Below are positions 39,088 to 47,925 of a stretch of DNA of 64,000 nucleotides, one piece after another. Within the stretch, counting starts at the first letter, position 1, and the number at the start of each line of letters is the position of its first letter. The DNA is from Paenibacillus sp. S150 (lineage in GTDB: Bacteria > Bacillota > Bacilli > Paenibacillales > Paenibacillaceae). The translations under genes were made by a program, and so were the position numbers. The stretch lies in the NCBI RefSeq assembly GCF_019352175.1, contig NZ_JACBYI010000013.1:62001-126000 (forward strand), given 5' to 3'. Under the pieces are notes generated by a model. That model made no database searches, had not been told where the DNA came from, and saw only the letters and a program-made list of their open reading frames with translations.

Positions 39088-39843
39088 TCACCCGCCGGGC
39101 TGCCGTCTGAATTTCAGCGGGGTGAGTCCGGTTTCGCGTTTGAAAATCGTGCAGAACTGGGAGTCCTTCACGAACCCGGATTTTTCGGCGACTTCAGAAA
39201 TGGGCAGATGGGTCTGCAGCAGGAGCGTCTTTGCATACTCCAGCCTTTTGCGCTGCAGATACTGCTGGGGCGAGACATCGGCCGTTTCCTTGAACAGATG
39301 CCTGAAGCGGTCATAGCTGTAGCCGGACATTTTGGCCAGGGTATCCACCGTCAGATGCTGCCGGAAGTGCTCGTCCATGAAATTAATTACATATTTAAGC
39401 CGCCCGCCGCTCAGGCGCATGGGTTTGTTCAAGCGGGCCAGCCGCTGGATTTGGGTGGTCAATTCCCGGACGAGGAGATTCAGCATATCGAAGAACCCTT
39501 CCTGCTGCTCGGTGAATTCATGCTCCATGCGCAGCATAAGCTGGCGGATCGTATGCTTCTCGTCATCCTCGAACAGCTTGTTCAGATGCTGGATAGCGGA
39601 ATCATTCTCGCAATGAAAGCCGATGAACAGAAGCTCGGACTCGGTGTCGTGCTGCTCATCATGCAGAACCCGGGGAGACATGACAGCAAAGGTGCCGGGC
39701 TTGATGGAATAACTGGATGAGCCAATATTGGTAATTCCGCTGCCGCTGAAATAATAGACAAGCTCATAGCATTCATGCTGATGCAGCTGAATATAGGTGT
39801 TTTTGGGATGCTTCGTATGGAAAAGAAACAGCAGACGATCCAT
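39088..39843 (-). CDS. AraC-family transcriptional regulator with cupin sensor
   Basis: A 251-residue regulator. The N-terminal half is a cupin-type ligand domain (HQHECYELVYYFSGSG, PGTFAVMSPRVLH); the C-terminal 100 residues are an AraC double HTH (DTLAKMSGYSYDRFRHLFKE, VAEKSGFVKDSQFCTIFKRE). The minus-strand ATG at 39843 follows GGAGGG; an in-frame ATG at 39879 would add 12 residues without a better ribosome site. It is divergent from the importer and nucleoside hydrolase operon at 40022 and probably controls it, with sugar as effector. No operator could be assigned. Confidence 0.92.
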   Translation of the reverse strand: MDRLLFLFHTKHPKNTYIQLHQHECYELVYYFSGSGITNIGSSSYSIKPGTFAVMSPRVLHDEQHDTESELLFIGFHCENDSAIQHLNKLFEDDEKHTIRQLMLRMEHEFTEQQEGFFDMLNLLVRELTTQIQRLARLNKPMRLSGGRLKYVINFMDEHFRQHLTVDTLAKMSGYSYDRFRHLFKETADVSPQQYLQRKRLEYAKTLLLQTHLPISEVAEKSGFVKDSQFCTIFKRETGLTPLKFRRQPGG

Positions 39844-40021
39844 TTTTACCCTCCATTTTGTACAGGTTAGCCGAATCATTAAAAAAAATGACCGAATTAG
39901 GGTGATGTAAAATACAGATTATTGGTACTATCCTATCAGTTGGTATGTTAAACCGCAATGGAAAAACAGTCCTGCGTTAGACAATCTGACATGAATACAA
40001 ACATAGAGGAGTGGTCTACTG

Positions 40022-41383
40022 ATGATTGGAAAGAAAAAAGTTTGGCTCATGTCAATTGTACTCAGCTTAACAGCTGTCCTTGGAGCATGCTCCAACAACT
40101 ACACAGCCTCCAATACGGGAGCGGCCGGGGAAGCCTCAACGGCGCCCGCCGGAGAAACCAAGACACTAACCATTATGGCCGAGACAAGCTCCCATGCGGA
40201 TGCGTTCAAGAGCATTATTCCGGACTTTGAGGAGAAATACGCTGTGAAGGTCAATGTGGTTGAGCTGCCGTATGACCAGTATCACCAGCAGCTGACGCTG
40301 AAGTTCACCTCCGGCTCCGCCGGCTTTGATCTGGCTTATGTCCCGATCGGCTGGGTTCCCGAGCTTCAGGTGCCGAATTATATCGTTCCCGTAGCGGCCG
40401 ATGAAGCGAAGCTCGGCGGGCTGGAGCTGGACGACTTCCCGGGGATCGAAAATGCCTATTTCGGCGAGAATAAGGAATTGTACTTTGTGCCTTATATGAA
40501 TGAAACACAGGGAATATTGTACCGGACCGATCTGTTCGGCGATGAACAGGAGAAGGCGGCCTTCAAAGCCAAATACGGCTATGACCTGGCCCCTCCGAAG
40601 ACCATTGCGCAGTATAAGGAAATTGCCGAATTCTTCAACCGTCCGGATGAAAACTTAAGCGGTGTAACCCTGATGGGTGAAAAAAGCATCCTGCTCGGCT
40701 TCGCCTTCTATAACCGCCTGTTCAATTACGGCGGTGATCTGTACGATGCCGATTATAAACAGCAGTTCAACAATGAAGCCGGAGTGAAGGCGCTGAATGA
40801 TCTGAAGGAGCTGTTCCAATATACCTCGGCAGCCTCCAAGCAGTACGGCTGGTCGGATGCGTCCGGGGAATTCCTGCAGGGACGCAGCGCGATGGCCGAA
40901 ATGGCAACAACGATTGCCCAGGTGGCACAGGACCCCGATCAATCGAAGGTAGCCGGTAAAGTCGGCTTCGCGGCCATTCCGGGAGTGGATGAGAACACAA
41001 GTGACGTTAAACGCTTCTATCTGCCGTATGGCTTTGTCGTTGCCGGTTCCTCGGAGCTGAAGGAAGAGGCCTTTGATTGGATCGAATTTGCCACCAGCCA
41101 GGAAATGATGGAAAAAGCGGCTCCGGTCGGCAACATTCCGGCCCGGACCTCCGCCCTGACCGGAACGCTTGCTGCGGAGTACAGCTTCTATGCGCCCCAT
41201 GCGGACATTATGAATTCGTTCCGTCTGGAGCCGCTGCCGCTGATTCCGGAAGGCGCAACGATTACCGGAGATATTCTGCCAAGCGCCGTGTCCAGATTCC
41301 TCAACGGCGAGCAGCCGGCTGAAGAGGCGCTTGACCAGGCCGCAGCGGAGTATGAGGATCTGATGAGCTCAAGAGGTTATTAG
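40022..41383 (+). CDS. Sugar-binding lipoprotein of a CUT1 importer
   Basis: A 453-residue family 1 solute-binding protein with a lipoprotein signal ending in VLGAC (Cys23). TLTIMAETSSHADAFKSIIP opens the mature binding domain, and EFLQGRSAMAEMATT and GNIPARTSAL are usual family segments. It is followed by two MalF/MalG-type permeases and a nucleoside hydrolase, and an AraC gene reads away from it. The ATG follows GAGGAGTGG. A nucleoside or ribosyl-like substrate is suggested only by the hydrolase. Confidence 0.92.
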   Translation: MIGKKKVWLMSIVLSLTAVLGACSNNYTASNTGAAGEASTAPAGETKTLTIMAETSSHADAFKSIIPDFEEKYAVKVNVVELPYDQYHQQLTLKFTSGSAGFDLAYVPIGWVPELQVPNYIVPVAADEAKLGGLELDDFPGIENAYFGENKELYFVPYMNETQGILYRTDLFGDEQEKAAFKAKYGYDLAPPKTIAQYKEIAEFFNRPDENLSGVTLMGEKSILLGFAFYNRLFNYGGDLYDADYKQQFNNEAGVKALNDLKELFQYTSAASKQYGWSDASGEFLQGRSAMAEMATTIAQVAQDPDQSKVAGKVGFAAIPGVDENTSDVKRFYLPYGFVVAGSSELKEEAFDWIEFATSQEMMEKAAPVGNIPARTSALTGTLAAEYSFYAPHADIMNSFRLEPLPLIPEGATITGDILPSAVSRFLNGEQPAEEALDQAAAEYEDLMSSRGY

Positions 41384-41476
41384 GCCGGCAGACGAAAGCG
41401 CCTGTCAGTCTGCACTGGAGAAGGAAGCCCCCCTTCCTTCTCCATAAATTTTACAGGGTAAGGCGGTTTTGCCGAT

Positions 41477-42358
41477 ATGCTCTCCAAAACGCGTGAGAAA
41501 TGGGGGTTTGTGCTGCCCGGTGTCCTGATTATCGTGGTCGTGCTGCTGATTCCGATTGCCGCAGCGCTGGGATTGAGCTTTTTTTCATATCCGCTGCAGC
41601 GTCCCGATCTGGGGATACGGTTCACCGGACTGGACAACTTCACGAAATTGCTGTCAGACCATAATTTTCTGAACTCGCTTGGCAAAAGCGCTCTGTTCAC
41701 GGCGGGAGCCGTGGCAGCCGAGCTTGTGCTCGGCATGGTGCTTGCCCTGCTGCTTAACGGGCAGGTGTGGGGCAAGACCTTTTTCAAGGTATCGTTTATG
41801 ATTCCGATGATGATGGTTCCCGTTGTTGTGGGGGTAGCCTGGCGGTTGTTCCTGCTGCCGGATTTTACTCCGCTCGGGCCGATCCTTGAATTCTTCCATA
41901 TTCCCTTTGACACGTCCAGGCTGCTGACAGAGCCGGGCTGGGCCATGTTCTCCGTCATCCTTGCCGATGTCTGGCAGTGGACGCCGTTTGTCATGCTGCT
42001 GATCCTGGCGGGTCTCCAGGGCATCTCCCATGAAATCTATGAAGCGGCCCAGATGGACGGTGCCTCGAAATGGCGGGAATTCTGGCGGATGACGCTGCCC
42101 CTTGTGCTTCCCGGCGTACTGTCGGTAGGCATTCTGCGGGCCATGGATGCGATGCGCACCTTCGATCTGGTCTATATTCTGACCAGCGGCGGGCCGGGTA
42201 CGGCAACGGAAATGGTGTCCATTTACAACTACAAAATCGCCTTCAGCCGCTATGACATGGGATATGCGTCCACCGTATCAACAGGCGTTATGCTGGTGCT
42301 CGGGATTGTGATCTTCGGGCTGCTTACTCTTGTGAACCGGGGAGGGAAGACCCGATGA
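41477..42358 (+). CDS. CUT1-family sugar ABC permease (MalF-like)
   Basis: A 293-residue membrane protein with about six hydrophobic segments and the EAA loop IYEAAQMDGASKWREFWRMTLP. FVLPGVLIIVVVLLIPIAAA is the first membrane segment. It lies 93 bases after the binding protein and overlaps the next permease by four bases (ATGA), so the pair is translationally coupled. It forms the membrane channel with that partner. Confidence 0.92.
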   Translation: MLSKTREKWGFVLPGVLIIVVVLLIPIAAALGLSFFSYPLQRPDLGIRFTGLDNFTKLLSDHNFLNSLGKSALFTAGAVAAELVLGMVLALLLNGQVWGKTFFKVSFMIPMMMVPVVVGVAWRLFLLPDFTPLGPILEFFHIPFDTSRLLTEPGWAMFSVILADVWQWTPFVMLLILAGLQGISHEIYEAAQMDGASKWREFWRMTLPLVLPGVLSVGILRAMDAMRTFDLVYILTSGGPGTATEMVSIYNYKIAFSRYDMGYASTVSTGVMLVLGIVIFGLLTLVNRGGKTR

Positions 42359-43188
42359 AATCCAGACGGATACGGAAGAACCTGTCCACCGGACTGAAGA
42401 CTGCTGTGCTGTGCGCGTTCTTTATCTTTTTCATGCTGCCGATTATTTGGGTTGTGCTGACCTCGGTCAAGCGTCCCGTTGACCAGATGGCGATTCCGCC
42501 GGTATGGATTCCGGAGCATCCGGTGTTCAGCAGCTATGTCCAGCTGTTCCAGCATCCCGACTTCATGACCAGCCTGATCAACAGTCTGCTGATTTCCGGG
42601 ACCGCCACGCTGATCACCGTCATTTTTGGCGCCTTGGCCGCCTACGGCATTGAACGCTTCCGCATCGGCGGGACGCTGCTGCCGAACCTGCTGCTGCTGA
42701 CAAGAATGATCCCGCCGGTGGTTGTCATTGTGCCGGTTTTTCTGGTGGCGTACCGTGCGCATGTGCTGGATACGCATATCCTGATTATCGCGGCCTATTC
42801 GGCACTCAATATGGCGCTGGTGATCTGGCTGCTCCGGTCCTTCTTCGCTGCGCTCCCTGCGGATATGGAGGAAGCTGCCATGATCGACGGCTGTTCCCGC
42901 CTGACGACCTTCTGGCGAATTGTGCTGCCGGTCGTCATGCCCGGAATTGCGGCAACCGCGCTGATCTGTTTTATTTTCTGCTGGAATGAATTTTTATTTG
43001 CGGTAACCCTGACCGGACAGGCGACCAAAACGATGCCGGTGCTGACCAGCACCTTTGTCAGCCAAAAAGGCCTGGACCGCGGACTCATGTCTGCCAGCGG
43101 GGTGATTTCCAGTCTTCCCGTCATTCTCCTGACCGTCTTCTTCCAGCGCTATCTGGTGAGCGGACTTACGCAGGGAAGCGTGAAATAG
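42355..43188 (+). CDS. CUT1-family sugar ABC permease (MalG-like)
   Basis: A 277-residue permease. The EAA loop is MEEAAMIDGCSRLTTFWRIVLP; the last residues RYLVSGLTQGSVK are the usual MalG-type ending. The start overlaps the stop of the preceding gene. It completes an importer that again lacks its own ATPase. The nucleoside hydrolase begins about 30 bases downstream. Confidence 0.93.
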   Translation: MKSRRIRKNLSTGLKTAVLCAFFIFFMLPIIWVVLTSVKRPVDQMAIPPVWIPEHPVFSSYVQLFQHPDFMTSLINSLLISGTATLITVIFGALAAYGIERFRIGGTLLPNLLLLTRMIPPVVVIVPVFLVAYRAHVLDTHILIIAAYSALNMALVIWLLRSFFAALPADMEEAAMIDGCSRLTTFWRIVLPVVMPGIAATALICFIFCWNEFLFAVTLTGQATKTMPVLTSTFVSQKGLDRGLMSASGVISSLPVILLTVFFQRYLVSGLTQGSVK

Positions 43189-43221
43189 CCCCGGCTGTCT
43201 GGGCAGCAACCACCTGAGAGG

Positions 43222-44178
43222 ATGAATGAATTGAAAAAAGTCATTATCGATTGTGATCCGGGAATGGATGATTCCCTTGCCCTTATCCTTGCCATCAAAT
43301 CCGGTGCGCTGTCGGTTGAAGCGGTTACGGCGGTTGCCGGCAACTATCCGGTGGATATTACCAGCACGAATGCGCTGAAGGTCATGGAGCTTCTGAAGCG
43401 TACGGATATTCCGGTGGCGAAGGGGATGGCGAGGCCGCTCGTCCGCGAGCTTCCGTCAGATCCGTTCTCGCATGGATCGGACGGGCAGGCCGAGGTTCAT
43501 CTGCCGGAGCCTGTAACTCCGCTGCATCCAGGCCACGCGGCCGATTTAATTGTGGAGACGGTAAAAAAGAACCCGGGCGGCATCCATATTATCGCCCTTG
43601 CCCCTTTGACGAATATTGCCCTGGCGATGATGAAGGCCCCGGAGATTATTCCCATGATCTCCGGCATAACGGCAATAGCAGGCTCATACGGCCTTAATAA
43701 ATATTCAACGGCCAATGCTACCGGAGACAATCCGCAGAGTGAATGGAACGTATATGTAGACCCCGAGGCTGCGGATTTCGTCTTCAAATCAGGGGCTCCG
43801 CTGCAGGCGATCGGCCTCGACGTGTCCACTCACTTTGATGTGAATTTTACCGGGGAGGAGCTGCAGGAGCTGGAGGCATCGGACCGGCCGGAAGCGGCTG
43901 TACTGCATCAGATGATTAAGTTTGTGCTTGGGCGCGGCTTTGAATCGTATTGTGTCCTCATTGACTCCATGGCCGTTGCGGCCGTCATCGATCCCACGCT
44001 GATCCGTTATCTGACCGCCAAGGTGGGGATTGAGACCAAGGGCCAGCTGACCCTGGGCATGACCGTCATGGATACCCGCCATCATCATGCCTGGACGGAT
44101 CTCCCGGACATCCATGTCGCTTATCAGGCCGACTACCGGCAGTTTTTGCGGCTGGTTATGGATGCGGTGCTGTTGTAA
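43222..44178 (+). CDS. Nucleoside hydrolase, IunH family
   Basis: A 318-residue hydrolase that splits N-glycosidic bonds of ribonucleosides. DCDPGMDDSLAL near the N-terminus is the calcium-binding signature; GGIHIIALAPLTNIALA and NVYVDPEAADFVF are also typical. Cytoplasmic, with no signal. GAGAGG abuts the ATG at 43222, whereas an in-frame TTG at 43231 has it nine bases upstream, so the real start may be the TTG, directly before KKVIIDCDPG. It is the last gene of the importer operon, suggesting that the imported compound is a nucleoside or similar glycoside. Confidence 0.93.
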   Translation: MNELKKVIIDCDPGMDDSLALILAIKSGALSVEAVTAVAGNYPVDITSTNALKVMELLKRTDIPVAKGMARPLVRELPSDPFSHGSDGQAEVHLPEPVTPLHPGHAADLIVETVKKNPGGIHIIALAPLTNIALAMMKAPEIIPMISGITAIAGSYGLNKYSTANATGDNPQSEWNVYVDPEAADFVFKSGAPLQAIGLDVSTHFDVNFTGEELQELEASDRPEAAVLHQMIKFVLGRGFESYCVLIDSMAVAAVIDPTLIRYLTAKVGIETKGQLTLGMTVMDTRHHHAWTDLPDIHVAYQADYRQFLRLVMDAVLL

Positions 44179-44187
44179 GTAAAGGAA

Positions 44188-44237
44188 AGGACTGTCCCAA
44201 AGCCATGAAATGGCGACTTGGGATGGTCCTTATTTTT
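44188..44237 (+). terminator. Terminator after the nucleoside hydrolase
   Basis: GGACTGTCCCAA (44189-44200) pairs with TTGGGATGGTCC (44218-44229), followed by TTATTTTT. Confidence 0.88.
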
Positions 44238-44318
44238 GACCAGGATATACGGGAGCGTTTAGTGAGGACGCTGTGCCAACGGACCGTTGTTCAATCTGTC
44301 TATAAATATACCAATTAA

Positions 44319-44350
44319 TTGAAATTAAATACTATTTATGGTAATATAAT
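44319..44350 (+). promoter_or_regulatory. Promoter of the secreted protein gene at 44387
   Basis: TTGAAA at 44319-44324 and TAATAT at 44342-44347 lie 17 bases apart; an overlapping TATAAT (44345-44350) would have a 20-base spacer. The surroundings are AT-rich. Confidence 0.5.
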
Positions 44351-44386
44351 AAATGGTTTTTTAGAAAAAATTAGGGAGGGAATGCA

Positions 44387-45439
44387 ATGAAGACAGGCAA
44401 GTGGTTGTTGGGTCTGCTGTTGGCGGGATGTCTCGCAACGGCCGGCCCGGTCAGTGCATTGGCGGCGCAGGTTTCTTCGGGAAGCGAGGAGCCGGGGGTA
44501 AGCAGCGCTCAAGTGCAAGTCTCTGAGGCGGCAAGTGCCAAAATTCACAAAGAAGACATAGTGACGATTTCGGGGAAAGAGTCTGTCGCTGGGGCAGATG
44601 TATTGAAACAGGGGACTGCCGGTAAGCTTGCGCTTGACAGTACGGGGGATGCTTTTGAAAATAACAACGGCCCTACACTAGCCACGACTACTCAATTTAA
44701 CAAGGTTACAAGAGCAACTATTCACGAGGATGTGGACAGTGACTGGTACAAATTCACTGTTACACCATCGGATATCAGTAATAACAGGGTCTATTCTTTT
44801 ATCTTAACCAACATTCCGGGTCTTTGTGACTATGATATGTATCTTGCTACTTATAACAATTCTGAGCTTGGAGTCGTTTACTATGATTTAAAGGATAATG
44901 CTTTATCCGAGGCGTTCTATCTTACTTTCTTAACCGCAGGTGACTATTATGTCGTGATTCAAGGCAAGGATGGACACAGCGATACCAATTTCAGCGACAC
45001 TCCATATGCGCTGTACTTCGGCGATTACTATAGAACCGGCTCATTTCCATCGGCGGATACCGGATTATCCATCAATTTCGGGAACGTACCTGTTGGCAAT
45101 ACAACACCCGTGTACCGGGGGTACTATGCCTATGATCTGACCAATAATACCGCGATACCAGATGGGGCTATTGTCGATCATTTTTATTTGTCGGCTGACG
45201 GTAACGGGGCATATTGGATCGGTTTTATGAAAATGCTTTTGGCGGCAGGGCAAAATGTATCCTTTACCCAATATGGGGGAATTCCCCTGATGGATACAGG
45301 CAATTCAACGTTATATGTGAAGCAGTTATGGGGAATCGGCGGTTATTTGATTGCCAGCACCAATTTTGTATGGCAGCCGAAAGTACAAATCACTTATACC
45401 TATCCGCTTGTGCTCAGCAACCTGCATTATTTGTTCTAA
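44387..45439 (+). CDS. Secreted protein with a possible PPC-like beta-sandwich domain
   Basis: A 350-residue exported protein; the signal peptide covers about residues 1-27, with a likely AXA cut after ALA. DAFENNNGPTLATT and DVDSDWYKFTV followed by YDMYLATYN and AGDYYVVIQGKDG fit a bacterial pre-peptidase C-terminal (PPC) beta-sandwich, usually an accessory module of secreted proteases. No protease domain is present. The remaining 120 residues are not recognised. The 3' two-thirds of the gene has a lower GC content than its neighbours, suggesting foreign origin. It has its own promoter and terminator, so it is a single-gene unit. AGGGAGGG precedes the ATG. Confidence 0.65.
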   Translation: MKTGKWLLGLLLAGCLATAGPVSALAAQVSSGSEEPGVSSAQVQVSEAASAKIHKEDIVTISGKESVAGADVLKQGTAGKLALDSTGDAFENNNGPTLATTTQFNKVTRATIHEDVDSDWYKFTVTPSDISNNRVYSFILTNIPGLCDYDMYLATYNNSELGVVYYDLKDNALSEAFYLTFLTAGDYYVVIQGKDGHSDTNFSDTPYALYFGDYYRTGSFPSADTGLSINFGNVPVGNTTPVYRGYYAYDLTNNTAIPDGAIVDHFYLSADGNGAYWIGFMKMLLAAGQNVSFTQYGGIPLMDTGNSTLYVKQLWGIGGYLIASTNFVWQPKVQITYTYPLVLSNLHYLF

Positions 45440-45460
45440 GCCTATACAGTAAGCATAATC

Positions 45461-45504
45461 AAGAAGGGTCCCCTGCCTGATTCATCAGGCAGGGGACCCT
45501 TCTT
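45461..45504. terminator. Strong perfect hairpin after the secreted protein gene
   Basis: AAGAAGGGTCCCCTGCCTGA pairs perfectly with TCAGGCAGGGGACCCTTCTT around a TTCA loop. It probably ends transcription from one or both sides, although no long T-run follows. Confidence 0.75.
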
Positions 45505-45706
45505 GTTGCGGCATGGCAGAGCCGGAGCCGTTGGCGCTGATGCTTCCGTCATTCGCCAGGATGCTCAGCGCTTTTTTGTCCGCCGCCGTTACCTTGGCAT
45601 TCAGTGCTTCGATGGAGGCGGGGACATTGTCCAGTTCGGCGGAAACTTCGGTTTCCTTGCCGGAAATCTGCCCGAGAACAGCAGCATTCTCTTCATAGGA
45701 TTCCAT
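45485..45706 (-). CDS. Doubtful 73-residue minus-strand frame
   Basis: The frame begins MESYEENAAVLGQISGKETE, with AAGGCGGG upstream of the ATG, and ends inside the hairpin at 45485. The amino-acid mix (many Ala, Ser, Glu) looks more protein-like than most shadow frames, but no family is recognised. It may be the 3' end of a former gene whose upstream part was replaced by the GNAT fragment. Confidence 0.3.
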   Translation of the reverse strand: MESYEENAAVLGQISGKETEVSAELDNVPASIEALNAKVTAADKKALSILANDGSISANGSGSAMPQQEGSPA

Positions 45707-45721
45707 ATACCCGCCTTTATT

Positions 45722-46222
45722 TGTATAGTAGTTAATATAATAGCGATCAGGCGAAGTGGCTTCGGCTTAACCGACTTTACTCCGGCGCAAACCGAAAAGG
45801 CTTTTGAGAACAGCGCGGTGAATGTTTTTGTACTGGACGGGAACAATATTATCGGGTGTGGAAGAGCCTTGTCGGACGGGGTTTCGCAGGCGGCGGTTTA
45901 TAATATTGCCGTTGACGAAGCTTATCATCACCAGGGTCTCGGAAAAAAGGTCACCGCCCTGATCCTGGAGGAGACGGCTGACTGCAATGCCGTTTTATAT
46001 ACTCATCCCGATACGGTCTCCTGGTATGAGGAGCAAGGCTTCAGAAGGATGAAGACAGGACTTGCGCTGTATCACCCTGACCGGATCTCGGAATGGGCTT
46101 TATCTAACCGCTTAAACCCAAGAATCTGCCGCCGCATCGGTCGGGTTCTTGGGTTTTGTGCCATTAAAACGGATTCATTTCCTGCGATGGATATATTAGT
46201 TTCAACCGCATTGGGACAATGA
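45722..46222 (+). pseudogene. GNAT acetyltransferase lacking its start
   Basis: The frame reads GFGLTDFTPAQTEKAFENS, NNIIGCGRALSDG, YNIAVDEAYHHQGLGKK and WYEEQGFRRMKTGLAL, a clear GNAT domain with the acetyl-CoA loop HQGLGKK. No start codon lies in the right place: upstream the frame runs into DNA shared with the minus-strand frame and the 45461 hairpin, and the first strand of the fold is incomplete. The frame also runs on past the expected end, through a terminator hairpin, to TGA at 46220. Both ends look damaged. Confidence 0.65.
46114..46158 (+). terminator. Terminator hairpin within the GNAT read-through
   Basis: AAACCCAAGAA (46114-46124) pairs with TTCTTGGGTTT (46146-46156), followed by TGTG; the T-run is short. 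Confidence 0.6.
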
Positions 46223-46230
46223 TTTTTTGT

Positions 46231-46259
46231 TTGACAGAGGTGGGGGTATGGGCCATAAT
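46231..46259 (+). promoter_or_regulatory. Promoter of the Dpp/Opp-type operon
   Basis: TTGACA at 46231-46236 and CATAAT at 46254-46259 are 17 bases apart, 47 bases before the first start codon. Confidence 0.75.
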
Positions 46260-46305
46260 ACAATCCATACTAAACATATATGCTTTATAGGAAGGAGAGG
46301 CTCAG

Positions 46306-47925
46306 ATGTTGCAATTTAAGACTTCTACTAGAAAATCATTACGGGCAGGAGCATTGGCCGTTTTATTATTGGTGCTGATTGCAGGTTGCTCCGGGTCCAA
46401 GAATGATCCTGAACCTAATGAAGGAGCCCAGCCAAGTGCGGGTCAAACCGCGAACGAGAGTTCAAATACGGAGGAGCCGGCGGCGGGAGGAACTTTCGTC
46501 TATGGGCGTCCTGCTTCTGTAACCTCGTTTGATCTGCATAATCAGATTACCTCGAACAACGCCTTTGCCATTGATAAGGTATTCGAATCTCTGGTTGCTT
46601 TTGACAGCGACGGGGAAATAGTGGACTGGCTTGCCGGTTCACATACCATCAGCGAGGACGGCTTAACATATACTTTCGTGCTGCGCGACGGCCTGAAGTT
46701 CTCAGATGGCACCGATGTTGCTGCAGAGGATGCGGTATTCTCGCTGGAGCGGCATTTGAAGGTAGGCGGCCCGCTGGCTGTTTCGGCACAGGTGGATACC
46801 ATCAAGGCGCAGGATAACAAGACGCTGGTCATTACGCTTAAGGAGCCGTATACACCGTTTATCTCCGAGCTGTCCAACTTTTCCAACGGTATTATTCCGA
46901 ACAATTTTGGCGGAGTTGCCGAAGAAGAGTTTTTCAAGAAGCCGGTTGGAACAGGACCTTTCGTTGTTGAACAGTGGGACCCTGCCGGCGACCTGACCTT
47001 CACCAAGAATACGAACTATTGGCAGGAAGGCAAGCCGTCGATTGATAAGCTCGTGTACAAGCTGATTGAAGACGACAGCCAAGCCATCAACCAGCTGAAG
47101 GCGGGCGAAGTGAATGCCATTGAATCGCTGGCCCTGCAAAATGCCGATGAGCTTAAGAATGGCGCCGACACTGCAGTAGTCACCAATGGCAGTTGGGTGA
47201 CCGAGCAATTGTTCTTCAACACGCTGGACGAGCATTTCTCAGATGTGCATGTCCGCCGTGCGCTGGCGCTGGCGATTGACCGTGAAGGCCTGACCAAGGC
47301 GCTGACCTTCGGTTATGCGCAGCCAGCCAGTTCGTTGCTGCCGGCAACCATTCCCTACAATGCGAATGATACAATCAAGGCACTGAACTTTGATGCGGCT
47401 GCGGCCAAGGAAGAGCTGTCCAAATCCGCCTTCCCTGACGGCTTCAGCACCAAGCTGCTTGTAGCGTCCGGCAACAGCACCAGAGCCCAGGAGGCGCAGA
47501 TTATCCAGGCAGCGGGCCAGGCAATCGGCATTAAGATCGAGATTGAATCAGTTGAGCTGGCGACCTTCCGCGAACGGTTCTTTGCGTATGATTTCGCGGC
47601 CATGCTGAACAGCGGGCAAGCCGATTCTCCTGAAGCGAATTCAATCATTGCGTTCCAGACCGATCCGGAAGGCTTCAGCAAATCGTATTGGACGCATTAC
47701 ACGAACGATGAAGTAACCAGGCTTCTGGTTGAAGGGCAAAAAACAGCGGACGGCGCTGACCGTGCCGCAATCTATTCCAAGCTTCTGCAGACTCTTGCCG
47801 ATGAAGTGCCGTACATCCCGCTCTATTACCCGGATATTCTTATCGGTGCCCGTTCTTCCGTTGAGGGCCTTGTTGTTCTGCCTAACGGCAGCGTCCGGTT
47901 CGAAGATGTCCGTATCGGCAAATGA
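46306..47925 (+). CDS. Peptide/nickel-type extracellular solute-binding lipoprotein
   Basis: A 539-residue family 5 binding protein (DppA/OppA type). The lipoprotein signal ends LIAGC (Cys28). GLTYTFVLRDGLKFSDGT is the hallmark segment of the family, and HVRRALALAIDREGL is another. It delivers substrate to the permeases encoded directly after it (four-base overlap). Family members bind peptides, nickel chelates or other amides; the two enzymes at the operon end may hint at the substrate. GGAAGGAGAGG precedes the ATG. Confidence 0.94.
   Translation: MLQFKTSTRKSLRAGALAVLLLVLIAGCSGSKNDPEPNEGAQPSAGQTANESSNTEEPAAGGTFVYGRPASVTSFDLHNQITSNNAFAIDKVFESLVAFDSDGEIVDWLAGSHTISEDGLTYTFVLRDGLKFSDGTDVAAEDAVFSLERHLKVGGPLAVSAQVDTIKAQDNKTLVITLKEPYTPFISELSNFSNGIIPNNFGGVAEEEFFKKPVGTGPFVVEQWDPAGDLTFTKNTNYWQEGKPSIDKLVYKLIEDDSQAINQLKAGEVNAIESLALQNADELKNGADTAVVTNGSWVTEQLFFNTLDEHFSDVHVRRALALAIDREGLTKALTFGYAQPASSLLPATIPYNANDTIKALNFDAAAAKEELSKSAFPDGFSTKLLVASGNSTRAQEAQIIQAAGQAIGIKIEIESVELATFRERFFAYDFAAMLNSGQADSPEANSIIAFQTDPEGFSKSYWTHYTNDEVTRLLVEGQKTADGADRAAIYSKLLQTLADEVPYIPLYYPDILIGARSSVEGLVVLPNGSVRFEDVRIGK

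Noticed and set aside
39922..39948. TTGGTA/TATGTT as promoter of the 40022 operon
   Set aside because: The spacer is only 15 bases and the boxes are weak; an activator-dependent promoter is equally possible.
39958..40230. 90-residue frame overlapping the start of the 40022 binding protein
   Set aside because: It is a different frame over the signal peptide of a clear lipoprotein gene and has no ribosome site.
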